Source of the DNA: CAJXSN01 sp947492235
Lineage (GTDB): Bacteria > Pseudomonadota > Alphaproteobacteria > Sphingomonadales > Sphingomonadaceae
Direction: 5' to 3'
Assembly (NCBI RefSeq): GCF_042492175.1
Contig: NZ_CP170453.1
Coordinates: 1,798,001 to 1,862,000, forward strand
Length of the DNA stretch: 64,000 nucleotides
The notes beneath the pieces are model-generated. The model saw only the letters and a list, made by a program, of their open reading frames with translations. It ran no database searches and was not told the origin of the DNA. A program made the position numbers and the translations under genes. Below, one piece after another: positions 37,395 through 45,703 of this stretch (position 1 is the stretch's first letter; the number at the start of each line of letters is the position of its first letter).

Positions 37395-40265
37395 TCAGAA
37401 GCCGAACAGCACTGTCGCGCGGGTGCCGATATCGCCATCCGCCGTATTGCCGCTGACGCCTGCGGACAGGTAGACATCGTCGGCGATTTGCCCTGTCAGG
37501 GAGCCGGCAAGAGCCTGCTCCCCGCGATAGTTTGCCACCGACATTGAGAGAGAGATCGCCTTGCCCGGCGCGATGGCGGGTCCGCCCATGGCCATGGCGG
37601 CAGCGATGCCGCCGCGCGTGCGTTCGTCGAGATCGGTTAGGCGGAAGTCGAGATCGGCCACGCGCCCTTCGAGCAGGCCGACCCGGCCCGACAGGCCGTC
37701 GAACTGCGCCTCTGTCACCGCCGCGATATGGTCGATGGAGGTTTGCACCGCGCGGACCGAATTGGCCGTGGCAACCGCCTGACGGCCCAGCGTGCCGTTG
37801 GCGTCGATTGTCACGGCATCGACCGGGCCGACTTGCGCAGCGGTGCTGGCGTCAATCCCGGCCACAACCACCGACGTGCCTCCATTGCCAAGAACCAGCT
37901 GATTGTCCGCTGTAGTCTGTGCTCCGCTGCCAATCGCTGTCGATCCGTCGTGGATCGCCTGCGCTGAATTGCCCACTGCCGTTGAGCTGACACCTGTCGC
38001 CTGAGTATCGATACCGATAGCCGTCGCCCGCGCGGCCCCGGCATTTGTTCGGGCCCCGAAAGCGCTCGATAGATTACCCGTAGCCTGCGCAGCCTGACCT
38101 GTGGCCGAGGCCAGCGTGCCCCCGGCGACCGCGCTGCGCCCGATGGCCTGCGATCCGCTCCCGCTCGCCTGCGAGAGAGAGCCAATCGCAATGGCGTTCT
38201 GTCCGGTTGCGCTGGAGCGCGCGCCAATGGCGGTCGCGAGGTCGGAGCCGACAACAGCAGCATTGCCGATCGCAGTGGCCTGTTCGAAATTGACTGTCAC
38301 GCCTTGCCCGACTGCAGTCGCGCCCAGAGCATTCGCCCGCGAACGCGCGCCGATAGCCGTGCCGGCACTGCCGCCCGCCCGCGCATCCTGACCGATGGCG
38401 ACACTGACATTGCCGCTCGCCACACTGGACGTGCCGAGCGCGGTCGCATTGCCGCCGCTGGCATTGGCATCACCGCCGAGCGCAACTGTGCCGGGGCGCG
38501 AGGCGTTTGCACCCGAATTGTCCCCGTTCACATCGCCGCCGATAGCGATGCCGGAATCGCCGCTGACGCTGGCATAGCTTCCCAATGCAACGCCATTGGT
38601 GTTGGAGGTCGCGGCGTTGGGACCGATGGCGACGCTGCGTTCGCCAATGCTGTCCGCATTCTGGCCGACCGCGAGTGATGAAGCGCCAATGGCATTTGCA
38701 ACGGAGCCCAGCGCTGTAGTCCCAAAGGCAACAGCACGCGCGCTTTCGCCTAAAGCTGTTGAACCGATGCCGCTGGCTTCGGTGTTTACACCAATTGCAT
38801 GGGCATTGGTCTCACTGGCCACGGCATTGAACCCTACCGCAACCGCGCTGGTAGTCGCCTGCGCGCTGGCTCCGATAGCCGTGCTGTTTGGACCGCCGGC
38901 AGAGCTTGCGGAGCCAACAGCAACCGAGAATTGGGTGGCGAAACTGCCATTGCCAAATGCTGCAGAAGCCGCAGTCGCAGTGGCGGTCGTGCCGATGGCG
39001 GTCGAGCCTGTATTGGCCGTCGATTGCAGGCCGATGGCGATGGTTTCGTCGCCTAGGGCGCGGCTTTGCTGACCGATGGCAATCGCATTGTTGCCGGTGG
39101 CGCTGGCTGCCGTGCCCGTTGAATTGATGGAGACATAGTCTGACCCGGCTGAGGATATACCACCAATTGCTGCGTTGAGCTGGGCGACATTGACGGCGTC
39201 GAAGTCGTTTACGCCTGCCGCGACATTGACGATGCGGCGCTTCAGGCTGGCATTGCCTACCGAAACAGTATCGGCCTGAGTCGCTCGAGAGCCGGACCCG
39301 ATTGCAACAGCGCCTACCGCTGTCGACGCTACAAACGAGTTGGCTCCCAATGCCGACGAATTTCTTGCCTCGGCGCTTGCGCCCGCCCCTGCGGCTAGCC
39401 CATACTCGGCAAGGGCTTGAGACGTCATGCCTAACACAGCAGAAAAATCGCCCGTTGCCTTGGAAAAGCGCCCGATACCTACACCTTCGGCTCCAGATGC
39501 TTCGGATCTGGTTCCGATTGCAATTGCGCTACCACCGGATGCAATTGCGCCGTTGCCGATTGCAGTTGCGCTTGTAGCGCTCGAACTCGCTTCAAAGCCA
39601 AGCGCTATTCCACGGTTACCCTGCGCTTCACTGTTTTGACCAATCGCGATTGTTTGATCACCTAAAGCATCTGCGGAGAAGCCGACAGCGAGAGAAACGA
39701 ACCCTGGTGCATCTGCTTCAGGACCAATTGCAATTGCCAATCCTCCGTTTGCCCGTGCGTTGCCTGCATCGCCTTCGACCCTGAAATAGTTGGCTGTGCC
39801 ATCGATTGCCGAAATCGCGGCGTTCAGCTGCCCAACATTCACAGCATCTGAGTCCTGAACACCCGCGCGGACCCATACTATTCGCCTCAAATTTCCAAAA
39901 GAGCCCACACCGATGGTATTGGCCTGATCGGCAACAGAATTATTCCCGAGTGCAACGGAATTTTCACCTTGGGCGACAGCTCCGAACCCGATTGCCACTG
40001 ATTCTGATGAAGCGAGGGTCTGATTTCCAATCGCCGTGCTTACAAAATCTGCGGTCGCACCATTGCCAATCGCAGTAGAATCTTGACCTTGCGCTGAAGA
40101 GTTAACCCCGCACTCCAATCCATCATCGGCAGTTCCCACCGTGCCATCTGGTCCGGCGCTCACATTGCAAGGAGCCGTTGCATCCGCCCAAGCAGGAGTG
40201 GTCATCAGAACCATCGCCGTCGTGGTAAGAAGTGTTGCGGTCGCCGAGCGAGTAAAATGTGTCAT
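37395..40265 (-). CDS. Trimeric autotransporter adhesin TAA8, 956 aa, smallest of the array
   Basis: The start is the ATG of MTHFTRSATATLLTTTAMV at 40265 after AGAAGGG. The signal peptide ends near WADA, and a Cys pair flanks DGTVGTADDGLECG. The first half has two internal necks (NLRRIVWVRAGVQDSDAVN and LKRRIVNVAAGVNDFDAVN) with short heads. The second half is a YadA head leading to the connector SVVVAGIDASTAAQ, a stalk and an anchor ending ATVLFGF. It has neither the internal linker nor the second cap, and only one acidic loop (GGDVNGDNSGANA). Its leader lacks the Shine-Dalgarno hairpin seen in the other seven genes; a separate CAGAG/CTCTG hairpin lies slightly upstream. It is the most divergent array member and may be regulated differently. 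Confidence 0.94.
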   Translation of the reverse strand: MTHFTRSATATLLTTTAMVLMTTPAWADATAPCNVSAGPDGTVGTADDGLECGVNSSAQGQDSTAIGNGATADFVSTAIGNQTLASSESVAIGFGAVAQGENSVALGNNSVADQANTIGVGSFGNLRRIVWVRAGVQDSDAVNVGQLNAAISAIDGTANYFRVEGDAGNARANGGLAIAIGPEADAPGFVSLAVGFSADALGDQTIAIGQNSEAQGNRGIALGFEASSSATSATAIGNGAIASGGSAIAIGTRSEASGAEGVGIGRFSKATGDFSAVLGMTSQALAEYGLAAGAGASAEARNSSALGANSFVASTAVGAVAIGSGSRATQADTVSVGNASLKRRIVNVAAGVNDFDAVNVAQLNAAIGGISSAGSDYVSINSTGTAASATGNNAIAIGQQSRALGDETIAIGLQSTANTGSTAIGTTATATAASAAFGNGSFATQFSVAVGSASSAGGPNSTAIGASAQATTSAVAVGFNAVASETNAHAIGVNTEASGIGSTALGESARAVAFGTTALGSVANAIGASSLAVGQNADSIGERSVAIGPNAATSNTNGVALGSYASVSGDSGIAIGGDVNGDNSGANASRPGTVALGGDANASGGNATALGTSSVASGNVSVAIGQDARAGGSAGTAIGARSRANALGATAVGQGVTVNFEQATAIGNAAVVGSDLATAIGARSSATGQNAIAIGSLSQASGSGSQAIGRSAVAGGTLASATGQAAQATGNLSSAFGARTNAGAARATAIGIDTQATGVSSTAVGNSAQAIHDGSTAIGSGAQTTADNQLVLGNGGTSVVVAGIDASTAAQVGPVDAVTIDANGTLGRQAVATANSVRAVQTSIDHIAAVTEAQFDGLSGRVGLLEGRVADLDFRLTDLDERTRGGIAAAMAMGGPAIAPGKAISLSMSVANYRGEQALAGSLTGQIADDVYLSAGVSGNTADGDIGTRATVLFGF

Positions 40266-40503
40266 AATTCAGTGCCCTTCTATTTCAGAGCCCCTGTGAC
40301 TCTGTTCTGTAGGATCAGCTATTCATGCCACGACAACTATTGCAACAGCTTGGCGGCGGCCTGCGTCAATTCCGGTCGTACGAGGGCCCAAGCCGCCCGT
40401 CGGCCAGAATGGCGCACCGGTCGCCTGGGGAGGGGCGCTGGGCGATTGGTGCTGGCATCATGCGGTCAGTTTGCGGTTGGTCACTGGCTTTCGGGAGAAG
40501 CCA

Positions 40504-41166
40504 ATGACCATGAATACTCAATCCGCACGCGTGCCAGCGATTGTTGCAACCGCGCTGATCGCGACGATCATTCTGCAAATTCTCTACATGGCCTTGCTGG
40601 GCGGGCCGCAGCCAGCCGATCCGTCGGTGGGCATGACCAATGCCGATATCGCGCGCTATTTCACCGAGCGCTGGGGCGAGGTTGCCCTTGTCTGGACGCT
40701 GGAGGCGGTCGCCTTTGTGATTATCGCGCTCGGCGGTCTGGCGCAGCTGCGTTCGAGTAACCAGCCTCTCGGCTGGGGAGCGCTGGCCCTGTTCGGCGTG
40801 TTCAATCTGGTGCAGATCGGTATCGGCCTGGCGTTGTTCAAACCGGTGGCGCTGGCGGGCGAGGAGGCCACCTGGATGTTCTGGGCCATCGTCGGCGGCG
40901 CCTTCGCCTTTTACTTCATCGCCAAGATTTTCATCGGACTGGCCGCGCTCGTGTTTGGGCTGGCTCTGATGGCCCGTGGTGGCGGCACAGCGGCACGGAC
41001 AGCCGGGGGCTTGGCAATGTTTGCCGGGCTGGCTGCGACGATTGCCAATATCGGCGCGCTGGGCACGGGGATGGGCTGGCTGATGCCTGCCGGGGCGACG
41101 GGCACTTTGGCTGCCCTGATGGTCGCCCTGTCGCTTGCGGTTCTGAGACGAAGCGAGGCTGCGTGA
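40504..41166 (+). CDS. Multi-pass membrane protein of unknown function, 220 aa
   Basis: The ATG at 40504 follows GGGAGAAG by 3 bases; the longer frame upstream has no ribosome-binding site. The protein has about six hydrophobic segments: the first (VPAIVATALIATIILQILYM) looks like an N-terminal anchor, and an extracytoplasmic stretch MTNADIARYFTERWGE precedes the second. Overall it resembles the DUF4386-type family of small integral membrane proteins, but I cannot assign it firmly. It precedes the thiC riboswitch by about 50 bases and reads in the same direction, yet the riboswitch implies that thiC has its own control. Confidence 0.7.
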   Translation: MTMNTQSARVPAIVATALIATIILQILYMALLGGPQPADPSVGMTNADIARYFTERWGEVALVWTLEAVAFVIIALGGLAQLRSSNQPLGWGALALFGVFNLVQIGIGLALFKPVALAGEEATWMFWAIVGGAFAFYFIAKIFIGLAALVFGLALMARGGGTAARTAGGLAMFAGLAATIANIGALGTGMGWLMPAGATGTLAALMVALSLAVLRRSEAA

Positions 41167-41218
41167 GGGGGCCATGCGCCTTTACGCTGCGTGGATGATG
41201 CCCTATCACTCTGCACAT

Positions 41219-41312
41219 CCCCGGGGAGCGTGCGCGCGCTGAGAGGGAGGGCTCGCATCCTCCGACCCGTCGAACCTGAACCGATTAACATCGGCGGAGG
41301 GAGCGGGCTGGC
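41219..41312 (+). promoter_or_regulatory. TPP riboswitch (THI element) upstream of thiC
   Basis: The conserved core is readable: GGGGAGC at the 5' stem, CTGAGAGGG, GACCCGTCGAACCTGA and a closing GGCGGAGGGAG. This matches the thiamine pyrophosphate aptamer. It ends about 50 bases before the thiC ATG and should lower thiC expression when TPP is abundant, probably by masking the ribosome-binding site. Confidence 0.95.
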
Positions 41313-41361
41313 CATCTCGCCGGAGAACCGTTTCCCCTCCCGCCCATGAGGAGAAACGCAA

Positions 41362-43263
41362 ATGGCCGACATTAATTCCCCGCTAGAAATCGGCGTCACC
41401 ACCGGGCCTATTCGTGGCAGTCGCAAGGTCCATGTGGGCGCGCGCACCGGCAGCGGCGTGCGGGTTGCCATGCGCGAGATCGACCTCGAGGGCGACGAGC
41501 CCTCGCTGCGGGTCTACGACACCTCCGGCCCCTATACGGACACCAACGCCACCATCGACATTCAGGCGGGCCTCCCGCAGCTGCGGCGCGACTGGATCAT
41601 GCAGCGCGGCGATGTCGAGGAATATGACGCGCGAGAGATCAAGCCAGAGGATAACGGCCAGCTCGGTCCTGATCGCAGCGGCGGCGTGCCCCCGTTTCCA
41701 CACCCGGTGAAGCGCCCCTTGCGCGCCAAGGCAGGGGCGAACGTCACCCAGATGCACTATGCCCGCCAAGGCATCATCACGCCGGAAATGGAATATGTGG
41801 CGGAGCGCGAGAACCTTGGCCGCGAAATGGCGCGCGAGACCATTGCTGCCAACCGCGAAGGCACACAGGATTTCGGCGCGGCTATCCCGGAACTGATCAC
41901 GCCCGAATTCGTCCGCGAAGAAATCGCGCGCGGGCGGGCGATCATCCCCAACAACATCAACCACCCGGAAAGCGAACCGATGGCCATCGGGCGCAATTTC
42001 CTGGTCAAGATCAACGCCAATATCGGCAACAGCGCGGTGGCATCGGATGTCGCCAATGAAGTCGACAAGATGGTCTGGTCGATCCGCTGGGGGGCGGACA
42101 CGGTGATGGACCTCAGCACGGGTCGCAACATTCACGACACCCGCGAATGGATCATCCGCAACAGCCCCGTGCCCATCGGCACCGTGCCGATCTATCAGGC
42201 GCTGGAGAAGGTCGGCGGCGTCGCCGAAGACCTCAACTGGGAGATCTTCCGCGACACGCTGATCGAGCAGGCGGAGCAGGGCGTCGACTACTTCACGATC
42301 CACGCCGGCGTGCGCCTGCCTTACGTGCCGATGGCCGCCAACCGTGTCACCGGCATCGTGTCGCGGGGCGGCTCCATCATGGCGAAATGGTGCCTCGCGC
42401 ATCACAAGGAAAGCTTCCTCTACGAGCATTTCGACGAGATCACCGAGATAATGAAGGCGTATGACATCGCCTACTCGCTGGGCGACGGCCTTCGCCCCGG
42501 CTCCATCGCGGATGCCAATGACGAGGCGCAGTTTGCCGAGCTCTACACGCTGGGCGAGCTGACCCACCGCGCATGGAAATCCGACGTGCAGGTGATGATC
42601 GAAGGGCCGGGCCACGTGCCCATGCACAAGATCAAGGAGAACATGGACAAGCAGCTGGAGGTATGCGGCGAAGCGCCGTTCTACACATTGGGGCCCCTCG
42701 TCACCGATATCGCGCCGGGATACGACCACATCACCAGCGGCATCGGCGCGGCGCAGATCGGCTGGTACGGCACCGCGATGCTTTGCTACGTCACGCCGAA
42801 GGAGCACCTCGGCCTGCCCGACCGGGACGATGTGAAGGTCGGCGTGGTGACGTACAAACTGGCCGCCCACGCCGCCGATCTGGCGAAGGGCCACCCGGCC
42901 GCCAAGGTGCGCGACGACGCGCTGTCAAAGGCCCGCTTCGAGTTCCGCTGGCGCGACCAGTTCAACCTGTCGCTCGATCCCGAAACGGCAGAGGACTACC
43001 ACGACCAGACCCTCCCCGCAGAAGGCGCCAAGACCGCCCACTTCTGCTCCATGTGCGGCCCGAAATTCTGCAGCATGAAGATCAGCCAGGAAGTGCGGGA
43101 TTTTGCCAGCAAGCAGAACCAGGGCGCCGACAGCTTCCTCGCCAGCGCCCAAGCCGGCAGCGACGCCGCCGAAGCGAGCCGCCAGGCCGCGCTGGAGGGG
43201 ATGAAGGAAATGAGCCGGGTCTATAAGGAGAAGGGCGAGAAGCTGTATTTGCCGGAGGAGTGA
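41362..43263 (+). CDS. thiC: Phosphomethylpyrimidine synthase ThiC, 633 aa
   Basis: ThiC is a radical-SAM enzyme that converts aminoimidazole ribotide to HMP phosphate, the pyrimidine half of thiamine. Full-length family features are present: an N-terminal ThiC-associated segment; the central barrel with VTQMHYARQGIITPEMEY and NHPESEPMAIGRNFLVKI; WGADTVMDLSTG; and the C-terminal cluster-binding CSMCGPKFC (C-x2-C-x4-C) near residue 560. The length is normal. The start follows GAGGAGAAACGCAA and lies behind a TPP riboswitch. No other thi gene is adjacent. The AT-rich island begins immediately after its stop codon. Confidence 0.98.
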   Translation: MADINSPLEIGVTTGPIRGSRKVHVGARTGSGVRVAMREIDLEGDEPSLRVYDTSGPYTDTNATIDIQAGLPQLRRDWIMQRGDVEEYDAREIKPEDNGQLGPDRSGGVPPFPHPVKRPLRAKAGANVTQMHYARQGIITPEMEYVAERENLGREMARETIAANREGTQDFGAAIPELITPEFVREEIARGRAIIPNNINHPESEPMAIGRNFLVKINANIGNSAVASDVANEVDKMVWSIRWGADTVMDLSTGRNIHDTREWIIRNSPVPIGTVPIYQALEKVGGVAEDLNWEIFRDTLIEQAEQGVDYFTIHAGVRLPYVPMAANRVTGIVSRGGSIMAKWCLAHHKESFLYEHFDEITEIMKAYDIAYSLGDGLRPGSIADANDEAQFAELYTLGELTHRAWKSDVQVMIEGPGHVPMHKIKENMDKQLEVCGEAPFYTLGPLVTDIAPGYDHITSGIGAAQIGWYGTAMLCYVTPKEHLGLPDRDDVKVGVVTYKLAAHAADLAKGHPAAKVRDDALSKARFEFRWRDQFNLSLDPETAEDYHDQTLPAEGAKTAHFCSMCGPKFCSMKISQEVRDFASKQNQGADSFLASAQAGSDAAEASRQAALEGMKEMSRVYKEKGEKLYLPEE

Positions 43264-43342
43264 AGATCGCACCGGAGCAATCAAAAATATCGATCTCACA
43301 TAAAGCAGAATGAAAGAATAATACGAATTGAGGGGGATTTTT

Positions 43343-43957
43343 GTGAGAAGATCATTTTTGCTAATATGTATTTTTTCAATATTGCTGATAGCGGCTCTAA
43401 TATTCTCTATATTAATCTTCATAGAGGCTGAGAGAATTAATAACATAGAGGCTGTGTCAAACGTATTTAGCGGCGGGCTTTCCGGATTGGCTATCTTGTG
43501 GTTGGCTTATGCAACTCATGTTCAAAGAAGGGAGTTGGCGATAAACTCGAATGCACTTCAGGCCGCACTAACAGAAAACTTTGTAAAAGAGTTGGTTTCT
43601 TCTCTAGAACTTGATGCTTCATACATCGTATCAATTTATATCAAAAAGACAAAAGATAAGTTTAGGATAGGCAATAATTTGCCAAATCTTCATTTCATTG
43701 TTTCTTCATTCGACTTTCGTTCTTGGCTGGAGGGTGTCGATTTCGAGCAGAATCAGGCAATGGCGATGACGATTCAAGATATGAAAGATCGTCTTGCTCG
43801 ATATGAGAGTATTCTAAAGAAGCACAAAAAAAAGTATAAGTATAACCTTGATTCTCCTGACCTGACGCTAGCTTATGGTGCGATCGGTCTGTTGGACGTC
43901 CTAACTAAATCAAAATTCGAGAGACTTTTTAATTTCGGCGATTCTCGCATTTCCTGA
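43343..43957 (+). CDS. Membrane protein with two N-terminal helices, accessory island, 204 aa
   Basis: A GTG start at 43343 lies 7 bases after GAGGGG. The protein begins with a very hydrophobic helix (LLICIFSILLIAALIFSIL), a short loop, a second helix (GGLSGLAILWLAYATHV) and then QRRELAINSNALQ, leading into a soluble, partly coiled domain rich in Lys. This topology is common in putative abortive-infection membrane proteins, but similarity to a named family is not secure. Base composition is strikingly AT-rich, with codons such as ATA and AAA unlike every other gene nearby, which points to recent transfer. Its 3' end overlaps the converging 411-residue gene by 48 bases. Confidence 0.7.
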   Translation: MRRSFLLICIFSILLIAALIFSILIFIEAERINNIEAVSNVFSGGLSGLAILWLAYATHVQRRELAINSNALQAALTENFVKELVSSLELDASYIVSIYIKKTKDKFRIGNNLPNLHFIVSSFDFRSWLEGVDFEQNQAMAMTIQDMKDRLARYESILKKHKKKYKYNLDSPDLTLAYGAIGLLDVLTKSKFERLFNFGDSRIS

Positions 43958-45145
43958 AAGGGTGTACGGGGCCAACAGGTCGTCGTCCAAAGTCAAGTCG
44001 GAGTTTTCTAGGAGGCTGATAGCGGCGACTCTCGTGCTCTCAGCATCAGCTCTGAAGCGATCTCGTAAGCCGTCGATTGTTGTAATTGAGCCTTCTTCTG
44101 TGGCCTCAACAGAGCGTATTTTTTGGTGTGACTCTGATAAAGTACTCTTACTGTAATCCGCATAGACGGGGCGGACATATTTATTATAGATTCGGTCGAT
44201 TTCTTCTCGTTCAGTAAAAGGGATTTGTGATGTCTCATTGTAATGCGAAACTCTCTTTAGGCACTCTCCTATTTCCCTTGCTCCCATTTTAAGAAAAATC
44301 GTCGCCTCATCTTTTACGTAACCCTCTGATGGTGTGCGCAAAAGTGAATAAAGCCAAATTCCGGGCACAATTGGACTTCTTAGATAAGTGCCAGGATTTT
44401 CAATGGCCCGCGCTGGCTTTGCGCCGCAAACATGATCAATTTCGAAGCTTGGGTTGGAATGGCTTACTTGCGCACTTGCAGCGTTCCAGCAATCCACACG
44501 ATAATGAAATATTTTATCGTTAAAGTTTCGTAAATCGCTGCCACTCCGTTGTCCGTACATTTTATCGAAAGCAATGTCGTACTTCATTTTGAAGTCATCA
44601 GATTGAAAAATTTCTATATCGACCTGACGATTCAATTGACTAATAATCCCCGACTTGAGCATTGAAACGAATTGAGTTAGATTTTCAGCGTTTCGTGCGA
44701 TCTTTAATTTCAATAATGCTGGTATTGGGTCCCAGCTTTTTGGATAGCCATCAGAATCATCGCGGAGAAAATGTCCGCGAAGTTGTGAAGTAATTTTCTC
44801 TACCTCACTTCGAGACTCGGACACTGCCAAGCACCGATCTGCTCGATGGACGAGTTGATCAAGCAGTTCCAACAGGCTCGGAATGGACATTGTGGGTACG
44901 AAATCTATCGAATTTCGGTACATTGGAAGTAATGTGAATATATTTCGCCCTACAGAATCATAATGACTCTTGCTTTCACGTACTGTTGAAAAAACGAACG
45001 GATGGAGTACGCTAAAATCAAACGTATATAGGATCTTATGGTCATTGTGGGATGCCATATCGCCCAAAATTTGAAGGAATCCATTTTCATAACCGCGCAT
45101 CATCGATGTTACGCGATCTAGTTGGGCAAGGCTTTTTCGGCTCAC
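43910..45145 (-). CDS. Unrecognised 411-aa protein with PIN-like features, accessory island
   Basis: A GTG start at 45145 lies 7 bases after GGAGGG on the minus strand. No family is recognised. Near residues 39-52 the text ILYTFDFSVLHPFVF looks like the first strand of a PIN domain with its Asp. NFNDKIFHYRVDCWNAAS around residue 210-227 has the spacing of the later PIN acidic residues, and SPIVPGIWLYSLL resembles a PIN core helix. This is suggestive only. The C-terminal third is charged and helical. Base use is AT-rich like its partner at 43343-43957, with which it converges and overlaps. An RNase or toxin role in a defence locus is possible but unproven. Confidence 0.65.
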   Translation of the reverse strand: MSRKSLAQLDRVTSMMRGYENGFLQILGDMASHNDHKILYTFDFSVLHPFVFSTVRESKSHYDSVGRNIFTLLPMYRNSIDFVPTMSIPSLLELLDQLVHRADRCLAVSESRSEVEKITSQLRGHFLRDDSDGYPKSWDPIPALLKLKIARNAENLTQFVSMLKSGIISQLNRQVDIEIFQSDDFKMKYDIAFDKMYGQRSGSDLRNFNDKIFHYRVDCWNAASAQVSHSNPSFEIDHVCGAKPARAIENPGTYLRSPIVPGIWLYSLLRTPSEGYVKDEATIFLKMGAREIGECLKRVSHYNETSQIPFTEREEIDRIYNKYVRPVYADYSKSTLSESHQKIRSVEATEEGSITTIDGLRDRFRADAESTRVAAISLLENSDLTLDDDLLAPYTLSGNARIAEIKKSLEF

Positions 45146-45703
45146 AGATACCCTCCGTGCGTTAAAGGCAAAAAAGATTTCGCATTACGTTTCGGTTTGG
45201 TCAATCGAATAAGGCTCCGCCAGTTCGGAGCGGATATGGCAGAAATTCTAAATATGCCTTGGCGGCTTATGGCTCCGCTGTCGCATAATTAATGAATTGA
45301 TCCGCTGCTTCGTGCGCCCAGCGAGACTTTGTCGAAGAGCGTGGCTCTTTCGCGGCGCGAGCAAAAGTTTGACGTCAGTCGAATCATAGATACGAGTCAA
45401 TACGAGTAATATCCTCGCTTTATAAATATTGGAGATGATGACTTGGAGATTGATTGATCATCATTGGCCGCTCCCATTTGTCTTTGATAACGTAGAAGGT
45501 CGTATTCCTAGAACGTGAATGAGAAAGATTTAGCTCCATATCTAAGTTGGGCTACTTCGCATCCCTTTGCATCAAATTTGGGCCCTCCGTTAAGGGAAGG
45601 GAGTTTTGTGGCTCTTTGCCGGTAGGGCAGTTCCCCGTTGCCCTTGCCCGTCCGCAAAAATTCCGCTGTCCTACATGCCCCCATCTGTGCCTTATCCTGC
45701 CGG
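45146..45703. other. 558-base gap at the right edge of the AT-rich island
   Basis: No credible gene is visible. The first 300 bases are AT-rich like the island; from about 45,600 the composition returns to that of the chromosome. No tRNA, inverted terminal repeat or integrase remnant could be identified. It probably contains the promoter of the 411-residue gene and the transition to native sequence. Confidence 0.5.

Noticed and set aside
1..40265. Regular spacing of about 42 bases resembling a repeat array or CRISPR
   Set aside because: The period encodes 14-residue head repeats in one open frame; units are degenerate and there are no identical repeats with unique spacers and no cas genes.
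41383..42894. 503-codon minus-strand open frame inside thiC
   Set aside because: It is the mirror of a highly conserved enzyme gene; Asp/His-rich text without domains.
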